This document shows positions 52,576 to 61,500 of a stretch of 64,000 nt of DNA, one piece after another. Each line of letters begins with the position of its first letter. The stretch's first letter is position 1. The DNA lies in contig CAVSGL010000012.1 in assembly GCA_963727465.1 (NCBI GenBank), positions 124,001 through 188,000 of the forward strand, written 5' to 3'. Source of the stretch: VRUE01 sp963727465 (GTDB taxonomy: Bacteria; Actinomycetota; Thermoleophilia; Solirubrobacterales; 70-9). Under the pieces are notes generated by a model. That model was given only the letters and a program-made list of their open reading frames with translations, did not search any database and was not told where the DNA came from. Position numbers and translations under genes: made by a program.

Positions 52576-55198
52576 GGCCGCCGCCAAGCCCGAGCTCTTC
52601 CTGATCGACGGCAACTCGCTCGCCTACCGGGCGTTCTTCGCGCTGCCGGAGTCGATCGGGACGAGCGACGGGCGGCCGACCAACGCGATCTACGGGCTCG
52701 CCTCGATGCTGGTCAAGATCATCGACGAGCACCACCCGGCCGGGGTGGTCGTCGCCTGGGACGCGGGGATGTCGGGGCGCGAGGTCACCTACGACCTCTA
52801 CAAGGCGCAGCGCAAACCGCGGCCCGACCTGCTGCGCGAGCAGTGGCCGCAGCTGATGCCGCTGGTCGAGGCCTTCGGCTACACCAACGTCAGGGTCGAG
52901 GGCTGGGAGGCCGACGACGTGATCGCCTCGCTCGCCAAACAGGCGCGGGAGCAGGGGATCGACGTCATGGTCGTAACCGGCGACCGCGACGCCTACCAGC
53001 TCGTCGGCCCCGGCGTGCGGGTGATGAGCACCTCGCGCGGGATCACCGAGACCAAGGTCTACGACGAGGCCGCGGTCGAGGAGCGCTACGGCGTGCCGCC
53101 GGAGCGGATCACCGACCTGATGGGCCTGCGCGGCGACACCTCCGACAACATCCCCGGCGTCCCGGGGATCGGCGAGAAGACGGCGACCCAGCTCTTGCAG
53201 CGCTTCGGCGACCTCGAGGGGGTGCTCGGCAGCGTCGAGGAGATCTCCGGCGCCAAACGCAAGCAGAACCTGGTCGAGCACGCCGATGACGCGCGCATGT
53301 CGAAGCAGCTCGCGACGCTGCACTACGACGTCGAGACCGGCGTCGACCTCGCCGCCGCGATGGAGTCGGAGCCGGACCGGGGCGCGCTGCGCGACTTCAT
53401 GCGCGAGTTCGAGCTGCGGGCGGTGATGGAGCGGCTCGAAGAGGCGCTGCCCGAGGGCGAGGCGGTGCCCGGCCGCAGCGTCGAGCGGGAGCTGGCCGTG
53501 AAGGTCGAGGAGGGCGGGCCGGACGCGCTCGGACCGGGGGCCGCCGCCCTGGGCATCGCCGGCGAGCGCTGGGCCGGCGCCCAGGGGGAGCGGATCGTCG
53601 CCGGCGAGGCCGGCCTCGACGAGCTCGCGGTCGCGCTCGCCGGGCACCCGCTGCTCGCCCACGACGCCAAGTCGCTCGGCGGCGGTCGCCACGGCCTGCT
53701 CGCCGCCGCCGCGCGCGAGGGCGTCGAGCTGGCGCTCGAGCACGACACGATGCTCGCCGCCTACCTGCTGGAGCCCCAGCGCCGCACCTACGAGCTGACC
53801 GAGCTCGCGGCCGACGCCGGCATCGGCATCGCCGCGGACGCCGCCCCCGCAGGCGGCGAGGAGGACGGCCAGCTGGCGCTCGGCGATGAGGCCGAGGCCG
53901 GGCTGGACCCGGCCGAGGAAGCGCGCCTCGTCGCCGCCCTGGCCGACGTCCAGCGCCCGCGGCTCGAGCAGCTCGAGCTGACCCCGCTGCTGCACGAGGT
54001 CGAGCTGCCGCTCGTCCACGTGCTGGCGGCGATGGAGCGCGAGGGCCTGAAGCTCGACGCCGAGCGGCTCGCCGAGGTCGGCGCCGGCTTCGGCGAGCGC
54101 ATCGCGACCCTGGAGAAGGAGATCCACGAGCTGGCCGACGAGCAATTCACGATCGGCTCGCCGCAGCAGGTCGGCCGCATCCTCTTCGAGAAGCTCGGCC
54201 TGACGAAGAAACGGCGCGGGAAAACCGGCTTCTCCACCGACGCCCGCGTGCTCGCCCAGATCCGCGACGAGCACCCGATCGTCGAGAAGATCGAGCACTG
54301 GCGCGAGCTGACCAAGCTCAAGAACACCTATCTCGACTCGCTGCCCGACCTGATCGACCCTGAGACCAGCAGGGTGCACACGACCTTCAACCAGGCGGCG
54401 ACGACGACCGGCCGCCTCTCGAGCACCAACCCGAACCTCCAGAACATCCCGATCCGCACCGAGATCGGCCGCCCGGTGCGGGCCTGCTTCGTCGCCGAGC
54501 GAGGCGCCCGCCTGCTCTCCGCCGACTACAGCCAGGTCGAGCTGCGCGTGCTCGCCCACGTCGCCGAGGAGGAGGTGCTGAAGGAGGTCTTCAGGGCCGG
54601 CGAAGACGTGCACGCGGCGACGGCCGCCGAGGTCTTCGAGATCTCACGCGACGACGTCGACGTCGGCCAGCGCTCGAAGGCGAAGATGGTCAACTTCGGC
54701 ATCGTCTACGGCCTCACCGGCTTCGGCCTCGCCGACCGGCTCAACATCCCGCGCAAAGAGGGCGAGGAATTCGTCGCCCGCTACCTGGAGCGCTTCCCGG
54801 CGGTGCGGGCGTTCCGCGAGCAGGTCGTCGAGCGCGCCCAGGACGAGGGCTACGTGCGCACGCTGATGGGCCGCCGCCGGGCGATCCCCGAGCTGCGCTC
54901 GGGCAATCCCAATACCCGGCGGCTGGGCGAGCGCCTCGCGGTCAACACGGTGATCCAGGGCACCGCGGCGGACATCATCAAGGTGGCGATGGTCCGCTGC
55001 CAGCGGGAGCTCGCCGAGCAGGGGGCGAAGACGCGCCTCGTCCTACAGATCCACGACGAGCTGCTCTTCGAGGGCCCGCCGGGGGAGATGGACGACGCGA
55101 CCGAGCTGGTGCGGCGCGAGATGTGCGCCGCCTACCAGCTCGATCCGCCGCTGGAGGTGGACATCGGCGTCGGCAGGGACTGGCTCGACGCCAAGTAG
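52556..55198 (+). CDS. polA: DNA polymerase I
   Basis: An 880-residue Pol I. The 5'-3' exonuclease domain (1-295) has LFLIDGNSLAYRAFFAL and GDTSDNIPGVPGIGEKTA. The middle 3'-5' exonuclease-like domain is degenerate: the DxE motif is missing (ALGIAGERWAG), so proofreading is probably lost, as in Thermus and Bacillus enzymes. The polymerase domain has TGRLSSTNPNLQNIPIRTE (motif A lead), LLSADYSQVELRVLAHV, RSKAKMVNFGIVYGLTGFGL and the catalytic LQIHDELLFE. It fills gaps in repair and Okazaki maturation. Confidence 0.97.
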   Translation: MPSEPSEAAAKPELFLIDGNSLAYRAFFALPESIGTSDGRPTNAIYGLASMLVKIIDEHHPAGVVVAWDAGMSGREVTYDLYKAQRKPRPDLLREQWPQLMPLVEAFGYTNVRVEGWEADDVIASLAKQAREQGIDVMVVTGDRDAYQLVGPGVRVMSTSRGITETKVYDEAAVEERYGVPPERITDLMGLRGDTSDNIPGVPGIGEKTATQLLQRFGDLEGVLGSVEEISGAKRKQNLVEHADDARMSKQLATLHYDVETGVDLAAAMESEPDRGALRDFMREFELRAVMERLEEALPEGEAVPGRSVERELAVKVEEGGPDALGPGAAALGIAGERWAGAQGERIVAGEAGLDELAVALAGHPLLAHDAKSLGGGRHGLLAAAAREGVELALEHDTMLAAYLLEPQRRTYELTELAADAGIGIAADAAPAGGEEDGQLALGDEAEAGLDPAEEARLVAALADVQRPRLEQLELTPLLHEVELPLVHVLAAMEREGLKLDAERLAEVGAGFGERIATLEKEIHELADEQFTIGSPQQVGRILFEKLGLTKKRRGKTGFSTDARVLAQIRDEHPIVEKIEHWRELTKLKNTYLDSLPDLIDPETSRVHTTFNQAATTTGRLSSTNPNLQNIPIRTEIGRPVRACFVAERGARLLSADYSQVELRVLAHVAEEEVLKEVFRAGEDVHAATAAEVFEISRDDVDVGQRSKAKMVNFGIVYGLTGFGLADRLNIPRKEGEEFVARYLERFPAVRAFREQVVERAQDEGYVRTLMGRRRAIPELRSGNPNTRRLGERLAVNTVIQGTAADIIKVAMVRCQRELAEQGAKTRLVLQIHDELLFEGPPGEMDDATELVRREMCAAYQLDPPLEVDIGVGRDWLDAK

Positions 55199-55200
55199 CC

Positions 55201-55740
55201 CTATGAGCTCGCGGGGGCCTCCGGTTCGCCCTGGACCGCGGGGAGCTGGACGGCCGGCAGGGCGACGAACTTGAAGATCGCCTTGCCGTCGACCAGGATC
55301 AGGTCGGCGAGCTTCACGGTCGCGCCTTCGGTCAGGTCGGCCACGCCGCAGTGACCCGGGTGGTCGGCGCCGTCAGCCTGGTTGCCCCCGTGGTCGTCGC
55401 CGGGCTCTTCCTCGCTGCGGCTTCCCTCACCGCGGCTCGACGCCGAGGCGCCGTGGCCGCGCCTGTGGTGGCGCAGGCCGTGACGGCCGCGGTGACGGCC
55501 GTTGTCGCAGCGCACGTGCGTGCGCGGGGTGACCAGGCCGCTGACGCTGCCGCCTGCGGTCAGGTCGATCGTCAGCAGGCCGGTTTCCTCGTCGAAGGAC
55601 GAGATCGTGCCCGCGGGCGCGGGATCGTCGCCGGGGCCCCTATGGCCGGACGCCAGGCCCGGAACCACGACGAGCGCCAGGGCTGCGGCAACGGCGACAA
55701 GCACCCCGCCGAGCCGCGCTCGATTGCCGTGCGATTTCAT
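55201..55740 (-). CDS. Secreted protein with central His/Arg/Gly-rich region
   Basis: 179 residues. A clear Sec signal peptide (VLVAVAAALALVVVPGLASG) precedes a small beta-rich segment (GTISSFDEETGLLTIDLTAG), then a low-complexity histidine/arginine stretch (RHRGRHGLRHHRRGHG) and Asp/Glu-rich part, and a second beta-rich segment (GATVKLADLILVDGKAIFKF). The two beta parts resemble one split OB- or DUF5666-like fold; I do not recognise the family. Histidine and acidic clusters suggest metal binding. It lies 55 bp downstream of the membrane-tethered sigma factor gene on the same strand. Confidence 0.6.
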   Translation of the reverse strand: MKSHGNRARLGGVLVAVAAALALVVVPGLASGHRGPGDDPAPAGTISSFDEETGLLTIDLTAGGSVSGLVTPRTHVRCDNGRHRGRHGLRHHRRGHGASASSRGEGSRSEEEPGDDHGGNQADGADHPGHCGVADLTEGATVKLADLILVDGKAIFKFVALPAVQLPAVQGEPEAPASS

Positions 55741-55749
55741 CTTCTTCTG

Positions 55750-55755
55750 CCTCCT
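55750..55755 (-). promoter_or_regulatory. Strong ribosome binding site of the His-rich secreted protein
   Basis: On the minus strand AGGAGG lies 9 nt before the ATG at 55740. Such a full Shine-Dalgarno site is rare in this window, where many genes look leaderless or overlap the gene before, and it fits translation from a longer message shared with the sigma factor gene. Confidence 0.65.
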
Positions 55756-55795
55756 GGGTCGGTTGTCGAAGAGACTTCATGTCTGACAACACGGC

Positions 55796-57163
55796 CTATT
55801 CCTCAAGATCACGAGGTTCTTCCCCGGCGCTGGACTCCTGTTCGAGTTCTTCGGGCGGCGGCGGAGGGGGGCTTGGTCCGGGGCCGCCTCCCGATCTGAT
55901 CTCACCGTCGCCGCCGTTGCCTCCGCTGCCGCTGGGATCCTCGCCGCCGTCCCCGCTGCCGCCGTGGCGATCGTCGCTGATCCGTTCGCCGTCGCCGCCG
56001 CCTCGGCCAGGGCCGGAGCGCCCGCCGTGGCGGTCCGGCCCTGGCTCGCCCTCGTGGCGGCCCAAATCGTCCTCGGGATGGCCGCCGTGGCGGCCGCCCC
56101 GATGCTCGCCGCGAGGGCCATCGCGGCGCCTGCCTTCGTGTCGCTCCCCGCGCTGCGCCGGCCTCGGGCCGTTGTGGCGGTCGTTGCCCCGAGCGTCGCT
56201 CGGTCCGGGCCCGCCGTGGCCACGACCGGGCTCTCCATCCTTGTGGCCAGAGCCTCGCTGATCCTCGCCCCGCCGGCTCGAGCGCGAATGGTTCGCGGAG
56301 ATCGCCTCGGCCGTCGGCTGCGTCGGGGTGGCCCGTGCGGATGGCTGCGGGTCGGGTGCCGCCGCGCTGGCCCGTGCCGCTTCGGGGCCGCCGTCCCGGT
56401 GGCCTTGTACGGCGACGCCCGCCCCGACGGAGCCGGCCAGCACCGCGGCGACCACGCCGACCTTGAGTGCGCCGCCCGCCCCGGCGCCGCCCGCCGACGC
56501 TCCGGCCGCGGCGAGCGCGCCGCCCGCCCCGGCGCCCGCGGCGGTCTCGGCGCCGTGGTCGATCAGCATTCGCACGAAGGGCAGCGGCAGCAGCATCCCG
56601 ACGCCGTCGCGCAGCGCCCGCCGCGCCCGGTAGATCGCCTGCCGGGCGCCGCCGTCGGTCAGCCCCAGCGCCGCGGCGATCTCATCGTGGCCGAGACCCT
56701 CGAGCTCGCGCATCACGATCGCCGCGCGCTGTGGCTCGGGCAGCTCCTGCAAGCGCTTCATCAGGTCGGCGAGCTGCTCGCGCTGCTCCAGCTCCTCGGC
56801 GGGGTTGCGGCCGCCGGCCAGCGTCTCGGCCAGCAGCTCCGGCGAGGGCGGGCTGTCGCGCAGGTCGTTGAGGGCGGTGTTGCGGACGACCCGGAACAGC
56901 CAGGGCCGCAGGTCGATCTCCGCGTCGTCGCGCTGGAGGGCCGGCAGGGCCTTGGCGAAGGCGTCCTGGAGGACGTCCTCGGAGCGCCCGCCGACGATCG
57001 AGGCGGCGTAGCGCCCCAGCGGTCGCCCGTAGCGCCGGACGATCTCCTCGAAGGCGGACTCGTAGCCTTCGCGCACGAGCGTCACCAGCCGCCGGTCCGG
57101 CTGCGTGCGCAGGGCCGGGCCGAGGAAGAGGCGCGGTGCTAGTCCCTCCGCTGGCGGTGGCAT
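55796..57163 (-). CDS. ECF-type sigma factor with transmembrane helix and long His/Gly/Arg-rich C-terminal tail
   Basis: A 455-residue protein. Region 2 (FEEIVRRYGRPLGRYAASIV, EDVLQDAFAKAL, DLRPWLFRVVRNTALNDLRD) and region 4 (ELPEPQRAAIVMRELEGLGH, DEIAAALGLTDGGARQAIYR) occupy residues 25-190. After an Ala/Gly linker a hydrophobic helix (LKVGVVAAVLAGSVGAGVAV) sits near 228-250. The last 200 residues are low-complexity, full of His, Gly, Arg, Asp and Pro, and would lie outside the membrane. A sigma factor tethered to the membrane implies control by release or by its own sensor tail. No anti-sigma gene is adjacent. Confidence 0.8.
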   Translation of the reverse strand: MPPPAEGLAPRLFLGPALRTQPDRRLVTLVREGYESAFEEIVRRYGRPLGRYAASIVGGRSEDVLQDAFAKALPALQRDDAEIDLRPWLFRVVRNTALNDLRDSPPSPELLAETLAGGRNPAEELEQREQLADLMKRLQELPEPQRAAIVMRELEGLGHDEIAAALGLTDGGARQAIYRARRALRDGVGMLLPLPFVRMLIDHGAETAAGAGAGGALAAAGASAGGAGAGGALKVGVVAAVLAGSVGAGVAVQGHRDGGPEAARASAAAPDPQPSARATPTQPTAEAISANHSRSSRRGEDQRGSGHKDGEPGRGHGGPGPSDARGNDRHNGPRPAQRGERHEGRRRDGPRGEHRGGRHGGHPEDDLGRHEGEPGPDRHGGRSGPGRGGGDGERISDDRHGGSGDGGEDPSGSGGNGGDGEIRSGGGPGPSPPPPPPEELEQESSAGEEPRDLEE

Positions 57164-57223
57164 CAGTCAAATGGTGTAACACGGCCGCGGCCCGAAAATC
57201 ACGCCGCCTGCGAGGATGGCCGG

Positions 57224-57661
57224 ATGGACAAGGGCGTCGCAGTTCTGCTGACCGCGGTCGCGGGCGGCCTGATCGCCCTACAGGCGCCGATCAACGCCGG
57301 CCTCGGCCGCTCGACCGGCAGCCTGCCGGCGGCGCTCGTCTCGTTCAGCGTCGGCACGCTGGCCCTCGCCGCGATCGTCGTCCTCAGCGGCAAGGCGGCC
57401 GGCGTCGGCTCGACCTTCGACGTCAGCTGGTACTACCTGCTCGGCGGCCTGCTCGGCGCGATCTACGTGACCAACGCGCTGATCCAGGTGGCGGCGATCG
57501 GCGCCGGCGGGGTGGCGGCGGCGACGATCACCGGCCAGCTCGTCGCCAGCGTCGCGATCGACCGTCTAGGCCTGCTCGGCCTCGACCAGGTCCCGCTCAG
57601 CGTCGAGCGGCTGGCCGGCGTCGCGCTGCTGATCGCCGGCACGGTCCTGATCGTGCGCTGA
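57224..57661 (+). CDS. DMT-family small membrane transporter (YdcZ/DUF606)
   Basis: A 145-residue protein with five predicted helices, the single-repeat size of YdcZ-type DMT proteins, which act as homo- or hetero-dimers. GVAVLLTAVAGGLIALQAPI and NAGLGRSTGSLPAALVSFSV are characteristic, as are the closing GVALLIAGTVLIV and the YLLGGLLGAIYVTNALIQVA helix. The substrate is unknown. Its last 96 bp overlap the convergent oxidoreductase gene. Confidence 0.82.
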   Translation: MDKGVAVLLTAVAGGLIALQAPINAGLGRSTGSLPAALVSFSVGTLALAAIVVLSGKAAGVGSTFDVSWYYLLGGLLGAIYVTNALIQVAAIGAGGVAAATITGQLVASVAIDRLGLLGLDQVPLSVERLAGVALLIAGTVLIVR

Positions 57662-58766
57662 GGCCGCGGGCGGCGGCGCGATCCGCAGGTAGTGGCCGAA
57701 CGACCAGTCGACGAAGCGCCTGCGGCCGAGCAGGCGGATCAGCGGCCCGAGCAGGCGCGGCGGGATGCGCGGCACGAGCCGCTGCGCGCGCAGCATCCAG
57801 CGGAACTTCCACTCGTGCGAGTCGTGGAAGGAGGCGTAGCGGGCGGCGGCGCGCTCGCGGTCCTGCCGGCCCTCGTGGACCTCGCGCAGCTCGCGCCCGA
57901 GCGCGACGCCGAAGTAGATCGCGGTCCTGATCCCCTCGGCCGTCAGCGGCAGGCAGTGGCCGGCGGAGTCGCCGGCGAAGAAGACGCCGCCCTCGGTCGC
58001 GGTGCGCAGCTCGTGCGGGATCCAGTTGCCCTGATAGCGGACCCGGTCCTGTCCCAGGTCCTCGGCGAGCAGCTCGGTGGTCTCGCGCACGTGGAAGCGC
58101 GGGTCGAAGGAGCCGACGCCGATCCGCAGCTCGTCGCGGGCCGGGAAGGACCAGCCGTAGCCGGCCGGCACGTAGCGCCGGTCGATCCAGACCTCGAGGT
58201 CCTCGCCGCTGCCGTGCGGGTGCACCTCGAGGCCGCGCGAGAGCGGCGCGTCCGGCGGCTGGTAGCCGTCGCCGGAGGCGAGCATTCGGCGCCAGCCGAG
58301 CGCGTCGACGACGAGGGGGGCCGAGAGCACGCCGCGGTCGGTCTCGACCGCGATCGCCCCGTCGCCGTTGACCGGCGCGGCGCGGCCGTTCACCTTCGCC
58401 GTCTCGAAGCGCGCGTCGCACTGCTCCCAGAGCAGCGCGCAGAGCTCGCGGTAGTCGAAGGTCGAGAAGGTCCAGGGCAGCTCGTAGCGCTTGCTGCCGT
58501 GCGGGGTGTGGATCAGCAGCGAGCCGAAGCGCTGGCGCTCGGCCGCCCATCAGCCCGGTCGCGCGCAGCCACTCGGTCGGGATGCCGCAGGCCGACGTCT
58601 GCCGCTCGCCGATCTCGTAGCGGTCGACGACGAGCACGTCGGCGCCGGAGCCGGCCAGCTCGCGGGCGACCGCGAGCCCCGCGAAGCTGGCGCCGCAGAT
58701 CAACACGTCATACGACCCGGAAAGCGGGACTCGCTCGTTGCCGCGTTTGGTTGCGCGCACTGGCAC
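57566..58766 (-). CDS. FAD-dependent oxidoreductase (geranylgeranyl-reductase-like), one +1 frame interruption
   Basis: The first frame begins GTG 58766 and carries YDVLICGASFAGLAVARELA, the FAD dinucleotide motif, plus RYEIGERQTSACGIPTEWLR. At 58545-58547 an extra G (ATGGGCGGCCGAG) shifts the frame. The second frame resumes AERQRFGSLLIHTPHGSKRY and includes GYGWSFPARDELRIGVGSFD, GVFFAGDSAGHCLPLTAEGI (second FAD motif) and ends near 57566. Together about 400 residues, the size of geranylgeranyl-reductase/digeranylglycerophospholipid-type enzymes; the substrate is not known. Both parts look conserved, so a sequence error is likely. Palindrome C2 lies 18 bp upstream. Confidence 0.78.
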
Positions 58767-58784
58767 AGGCGCAGGGTATCTCCC

Positions 58785-58859
58785 GCCGCCCCCGGACGCG
58801 GGAATGAATGCCTGTCCATATCTGATTCTTCAGGCATTCATGGGAGCAGAGGAGGCGGC
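58785..58859 (+). repeat. Palindromic element C2 between the FAD oxidoreductase and rpsA
   Basis: Inverted copy of C1 (32248-32322). The inner stem ATGAATGCCTG (58804-58814) pairs with 58831-58841, and outer GCCGCC with GGCGGC (58854-58859). Relative to C1, two stem positions and one outer position changed in both arms so that pairing is kept; the 16-nt loop is identical. Confidence 0.9.
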
Positions 58860-58885
58860 GGTGATTTCTGCAATTATTCGCCGCT

Positions 58886-60328
58886 GTGTCCGTGACCGAT
58901 ACGACCTTGACCGATACGAGCCCGACCGCCGCCGCGGCCGGTTCTCCAGTCGAGGGATCGAACGGGCTGCTGGTCGAAGTCGACGGGAAAGTCGTGCCGA
59001 ACTACGCGGCGACGATGGTCTCCTTCGACGAGGGCGACGTCGTCAAGGGCAGCGTCGTGCGGATCGACAAGGACGAGGTCCTGGTCGACATCGGCTACAA
59101 GTCGGAGGGGGTGATCCCCTCGACCGAGCTCTCGATCCGCAAGTCGGTCGACCCCGCCGACGAGGTCGAGCTGGGCGAGGAGGTCGACGCGCTCGTCCTC
59201 ACCAAGGAGGACGCCGAGGGCCGCCTCGTGCTCTCCAAGAAACGCGCCCGCTTCGAGAAGGCCTGGCGCAAGATCGAGGCCGCCGCCGAGTCCGGCGAAC
59301 CGGTCGAAGGCAACGTGATCGAGGTCGTCAAGGGCGGCCTCATCCTCGACCTCGGGGTGCGCGGCTTCCTGCCCGCCTCGCTGGTCGACATCCGCCGCGT
59401 GCACAACCTCGACGAGTTCCTCGGCCAGACGCTCGAGTGCAAAGTGATCGAGCTCAACCGCAGCCGCAACAACGTCGTGCTCTCGCGCCGCGCCGTGCTC
59501 GAGGAAGAGCGCAAGGAGGTGCGCGAGCAGATCCTCGGCCGGCTCGAGCCGGGCCAGGTGGTCGAGGGCAAGATCTCCAACATCGTCGACTTCGGCGCCT
59601 TCGTCGACCTCGACGGGATCGACGGCCTGATCCACATCTCCGAGCTCTCCTGGAGCCACGTCAACCATCCCTCCGAGGTCGTCTCGATCGGCGACACGGT
59701 GCGGATCAAAGTGCTCGACATCGACCGTGACCGGCAGCGCATCTCGCTCGGCCTCAAGCAGACGCAGGAGGACCCGTGGCAGCGGGTGATCAGCACCCAC
59801 CGCTCCGGCGACGTGCTCGAGGGCACGGTGACCAAGGTGGTCGCCTTCGGCGCCTTCGTCGAGATCCTGCCCGGGGTCGAGGGCCTCGTCCACATCTCCG
59901 AGCTCGCCGACCACCACGTCGAGAGCCCGAGCGAGGTGGTCGAGCCCAACTCGAAGCTGAACGTGAAGATCCTCGAGATCGACGAGGAGCGGCGGCGGCT
60001 CTCGCTGTCGATCAAGCGGGTCGAGGGGCAGAACATGCCGATGGGGGATCTCGGGCAGCAGATCGAAGCGGCCGAGGCTCCGCCTCAAGAGGATCAGGCT
60101 GAGGACTCGCAAGCCGCGGGTCCTGACGCCGCAGGGGACCCACCGTCTCCTGCGGTAGCTGAAGCTTCCTCGGAGACGGTCCCCCCTGCGTCGCCACCCG
60201 CGGCAGACGAGACTGAGGCTGATGCCTCGGAGCCCGAGGCCGTTGCCGAGGAACCTGCTGCCGAGGAGCCGGCTGAGCAGCCTGGGCCTGAAGTCACTGA
60301 GGAGTCCGGGGACTCGGCTGAGTCCTGA
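58886..60328 (+). CDS. rpsA: 30S ribosomal protein S1
   Basis: 480 residues with four S1 (OB-fold) repeats: about 40-110 (GDVVKGSVVRIDKDEVLVDI), 125-195, 210-280 (GQVVEGKISNIVDFGAFVDL) and 297-367 (GDVLEGTVTKVVAFGAFVEI). Four repeats is the usual actinobacterial number, against six in E. coli. The C-terminal 100 residues are disordered and rich in Ala, Glu, Pro and Ser. A palindrome (60130-60190) encodes part of that tail. S1 brings mRNA to the 30S subunit. GTG 58886 is the start; palindrome C2 lies in its 5' region. Confidence 0.94.
   Translation: MSVTDTTLTDTSPTAAAAGSPVEGSNGLLVEVDGKVVPNYAATMVSFDEGDVVKGSVVRIDKDEVLVDIGYKSEGVIPSTELSIRKSVDPADEVELGEEVDALVLTKEDAEGRLVLSKKRARFEKAWRKIEAAAESGEPVEGNVIEVVKGGLILDLGVRGFLPASLVDIRRVHNLDEFLGQTLECKVIELNRSRNNVVLSRRAVLEEERKEVREQILGRLEPGQVVEGKISNIVDFGAFVDLDGIDGLIHISELSWSHVNHPSEVVSIGDTVRIKVLDIDRDRQRISLGLKQTQEDPWQRVISTHRSGDVLEGTVTKVVAFGAFVEILPGVEGLVHISELADHHVESPSEVVEPNSKLNVKILEIDEERRRLSLSIKRVEGQNMPMGDLGQQIEAAEAPPQEDQAEDSQAAGPDAAGDPPSPAVAEASSETVPPASPPAADETEADASEPEAVAEEPAAEEPAEQPGPEVTEESGDSAES
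60130..60190 (+). repeat. Palindromic segment E11 in the rpsA tail
   Basis: CGCAGGGG and CCGTCTCC on the left (60130-60150) pair with GGAGACGG and CCCCTGCG on the right (60172-60190), with small mismatches between the two blocks and a 21-nt loop. It encodes GDPPSPAVAEASSETVPPAS in the acidic disordered tail. Only one copy is seen, so its membership in a repeat family is uncertain. Confidence 0.6.
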
Positions 60329-60337
60329 GCGGCGGTT

Positions 60338-60922
60338 GTGGGGCGGCCGCTGACCATTGGGCTGACCGGTGGGATCGCGGCCGGGAAGTCGGAGGCGCTT
60401 GCGGCGTTCGGGCGGCTGGGGGCGGCGACGATCTCCAGCGACGCGGTCGTGCACGAGCTGCTCGAGACGGAGCCGCTGCTGCCGCGCCTGGTCGAGCGCT
60501 GGGGCGAGGAGGTGGCGCCGGGCGGCGAGGTCGACCGCGAACGGATCGGCTCGATCGTCTTCGCCGACGCCGGCGAGCTGAAGTGGCTGGAGGCGCAGAT
60601 CCACCCCCTGGTCGGCGAGCGGATCGGCGCCTGGCTCTCCTCGCTGCCGGCGGGGACCGAGGTCGCCGTGGTCGAGGTGCCGCTGCTGTTCGAGTCCGGC
60701 ATGGAGAGCGTCTTCGACACGACCGTCGCCGTGACCGCGACCGACGAGCTGCGCCGCGAGCGCGCCGCCGGCCGCGGGCACGCACTTGTCGACGAGCGCG
60801 AGGCGCGCCAGCTCGCCCAGGGCGAGAAGGCGACGCGGGCCGCGCACGTGGTCTCCAACGACGGCAGCGTCGAGGAGCTCGAGCGGGGGCTGTCCGAACT
60901 CGTCGCGAAGCTGCGGGAATGA
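60338..60922 (+). CDS. coaE: Dephospho-CoA kinase
   Basis: A 194-residue P-loop kinase that performs the last step of CoA synthesis. TIGLTGGIAAGKSEALAAFG holds the P-loop; ISSDAVVHELLE, HPLVGERIG and VVEVPLLFESGME are conserved CoaE segments. GTG 60338 lies 9 bp after rpsA, and the stop overlaps the transglycosylase gene by 4 bp. rpsA-coaE adjacency is frequent in actinobacteria. Confidence 0.95.
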   Translation: MGRPLTIGLTGGIAAGKSEALAAFGRLGAATISSDAVVHELLETEPLLPRLVERWGEEVAPGGEVDRERIGSIVFADAGELKWLEAQIHPLVGERIGAWLSSLPAGTEVAVVEVPLLFESGMESVFDTTVAVTATDELRRERAAGRGHALVDEREARQLAQGEKATRAAHVVSNDGSVEELERGLSELVAKLRE

Positions 60923-61500
60923 AGCGAAGGGCGAGGCGCCGGCGGCGCCTGCTCGCCGCTGGCCTGGCGATCGCCGCGGGCCTCGCCGTGGGCGTCGCGC
61001 TGGGGCTGTTCGGCAAGTTCGGCGACGTGATCCAGGAGCTGACGCTGCCGCTGCGCCACGAGGACATCATCCGCCAGCAGTCGGCGGACAAGCACGTCGA
61101 CGCCTCGCTGATCGCCGCCGTGATCTACGCCGAGTCGCGCTTCGAAGACCAGACCTCGAAGGCGGGGGCGCGCGGGCTGATGCAGATAACGCCGACGACG
61201 GCGAACGAGATCGAGCGGCTCAGCGGCGGCACGACCTTCAGACTGTCGGACCTGAGCGATCCCGACGTCAACATCCGCTACGGGACCTTCTACCTGGGCG
61301 AACTGCTGAGCCGCTACGACGGCAACGAGGTGGCGGCGATCGCCGCCTACAACGCCGGGCCGACCCAGGTCGACGAATGGGGCGGCAAGGACCTGACGAT
61401 CGACGAGATCCCGCTCGACGAAACCCGCGGCTACGTCGCCGACGTGCTCGACAAGCAGCGCGCCTACCGCGAGAAGTACGCGAAGGAGCTGGGCTATTGA
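60919..61500 (+). CDS. Lytic murein transglycosylase (SLT type)
   Basis: 193 residues. A basic lead (MKRRARRRRR) and one transmembrane segment near 12-32 anchor the protein outside the membrane. The SLT fold shows the catalytic glutamate in VIYAESRFEDQTSKAGARGL, then MQITPTTANEI, YGTFYLGELLSRYDGNEVAA and IAAYNAGPTQVDEWGG. It cleaves peptidoglycan with anhydromuramyl formation. It overlaps coaE and the following MFS gene by 4 and 4 bp. Confidence 0.92.
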   Translation: MKRRARRRRRLLAAGLAIAAGLAVGVALGLFGKFGDVIQELTLPLRHEDIIRQQSADKHVDASLIAAVIYAESRFEDQTSKAGARGLMQITPTTANEIERLSGGTTFRLSDLSDPDVNIRYGTFYLGELLSRYDGNEVAAIAAYNAGPTQVDEWGGKDLTIDEIPLDETRGYVADVLDKQRAYREKYAKELGY

